DNA of 64,000 nt from Galbibacter pacificus (GTDB lineage: Bacteria; Bacteroidota; Bacteroidia; Flavobacteriales; Flavobacteriaceae), in NCBI RefSeq assembly GCF_029603155.1, contig NZ_JAPMUA010000004.1, positions 360,558 through 424,557 of the forward strand, read 5' to 3'. Positions 63,387-64,000 of this stretch are shown in pieces. The position numbers and the translations under genes were made by a program. How positions within the stretch are numbered: position 1 is the first letter of the stretch; each line of letters opens with the position of its first letter. The notes under the pieces were generated by a model. It saw only the letters and a list, made by a program, of their open reading frames with translations. It was not told where the DNA came from and searched no databases.

Positions 63387-63647
63387 TCATTTGCGATTGT
63401 TCGGTTTGTTTTCCCAGGGCCGTACGCCAACAGGGCGCAATTCGGGGGTCATTAGGAACAGCGTGATAATTATTCCGGGCAAAGGGACCGGCCAGGCCGA
63501 TATATCGGCATGTTCGCCTATCATAGGGGACTGCCCCGACCGTATCCTGAAATTCTGAAAATCCAAAAACTTGCTTACCGAAGCATAAACGAACAACAAG
63601 ACATGGAAGAGGCGAGTCCCGTATATAAATGTTTCCCTGTACTTCAT
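63387..63647 (-). pseudogene. Truncated MauE/DoxX-like protein
   Basis: An 86-residue frame, RLFHVLLFVYASVSKFLDFQ followed by NFRIRSGQSPMIG, that parallels the first 75 residues of the MauE-like protein next to it (LFVYAAISKLLDFENFQIQLG). It ends after one or two helices and lacks the CSCGG motif. Its TGA stop is one base before the ATG of the full-length gene (TGACATG). It is either the remnant of a tandem duplication or a short translated leader gene. I favour a decayed copy. Confidence 0.6.
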
Positions 63648-63815
63648 TTTCTTAATTTTAAATGGGCCTGTTTGGGGGAGCTTGCTTTTATAGGGGTGAA
63701 ATTAATATAGAATTTTCAATAATCGTTTACATAAAACACGACTATTGTTATCAAAAACCGGTTTTTTAATGTAAAAAGCAGCAATCAAAGCTCTTTTTAA
63801 ACATTTTATATCGAC

Positions 63816-64000
63816 TTACTGCCCTTTTAGAGCCTTTTTATGATACATATCGGCAAACTGTATTTCCAGGTATGTTTGAATATCTTCCCTGCTTTTTCCG
63901 TTTTCGAGCATGGTGAATACTTTGGAGATGTGCTTGTCCTTAAATTCCTTAAATGGCGGGTCGGCATTTAAAATATTATCAAAATGGATGGTATGCAGTT
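63816..64000 (-). CDS. C-terminal part of an unidentified protein (partial)
   Basis: The minus strand from the window edge is open for about 60 codons and ends at TAA 63816-63818. It reads LHTIHFDNILNADPPFKEFK, then FTMLENGKSREDIQTYLEIQ and FADMYHKKALKGQ. It looks helical and is probably real, since the codon use is regular. I do not recognise the family; the start lies beyond the window. Confidence 0.5.
   Translation of the reverse strand, partial: LHTIHFDNILNADPPFKEFKDKHISKVFTMLENGKSREDIQTYLEIQFADMYHKKALKGQ

Overview
The window is chromosomal DNA from a marine-type Flavobacteriaceae bacterium (Bacteroidota). The evidence is the families present: a SprE/PorW gliding and type IX secretion lipoprotein, an atpBEFHAG operon without atpD or atpC beside it, many Bacteroidota-only families (DUF4292, DUF4254, DUF4837, DUF5687, DUF6168, DUF6341, DUF6427, DUF6520, DUF6909), a SusC/SusD pair, and promoters of the TTG-N19-21-TAnnTTTG type. 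No Shine-Dalgarno sequences stand out. The species cannot be named from the sequence alone.

Layout. Bases 1-8150 hold the recA 3' end, a lipoprotein, an ECF sigma factor with a long protein that looks like an anti-sigma factor fused to an outer-membrane barrel, an acyltransferase, trpS, decayed transposase fragments, an HU/SPOR protein, an esterase and an acyl-CoA thioesterase. Bases 8400-15942 are a minus-strand envelope cluster: EnvC-like protein, DUF4292 lipoprotein, TPR protein, NDP-sugar nucleotidyltransferase, dUTPase and a polysaccharide flippase. A subclass B1 metallo-beta-lactamase gene sits inside it. Bases 16138-25031 are the minus-strand sprE - bactofilin - atpZ - DUF6168 - atpBEFHAG cluster, whose 3' end carries a 47-bp tandem repeat copied from the end of atpG. 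Bases 25296-44569 are housekeeping and envelope genes: an ABC pair, a PaaE-like reductase, a glycosyltransferase, upp, peptidoglycan enzymes, tatA, pgk and holB. Bases 44616-45373 hold a PIN-toxin/antitoxin pair whose antitoxin is frameshifted. Bases 45502-51580 hold a TPR protein, a GMC oxidoreductase with its Tat-exported partner, a PHP-like protein, tRNA-Cys and folB.

The last 12 kb (52015-64000) is accessory in character. After a lipoprotein hydrolase and an XRE-like regulator comes about 600 nt of non-coding DNA packed with stem-loops. It is followed by a susC-susD-S9 peptidase operon. Facing that operon are a small secreted four-cysteine DUF6520 peptide, a MauE/DoxX-type redox membrane protein with a large C-terminal domain, and a truncated MauE copy. 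I regard this locus as the best candidate for an undescribed system: a peptide made, possibly disulfide-matured, and perhaps taken up or cleaved by the neighbouring SusCD and prolyl-oligopeptidase-type enzyme. That linkage is inference. The other notable items are the putative dual-membrane anti-sigma factor, the metallo-beta-lactamase insertion and the atpG-derived repeats.
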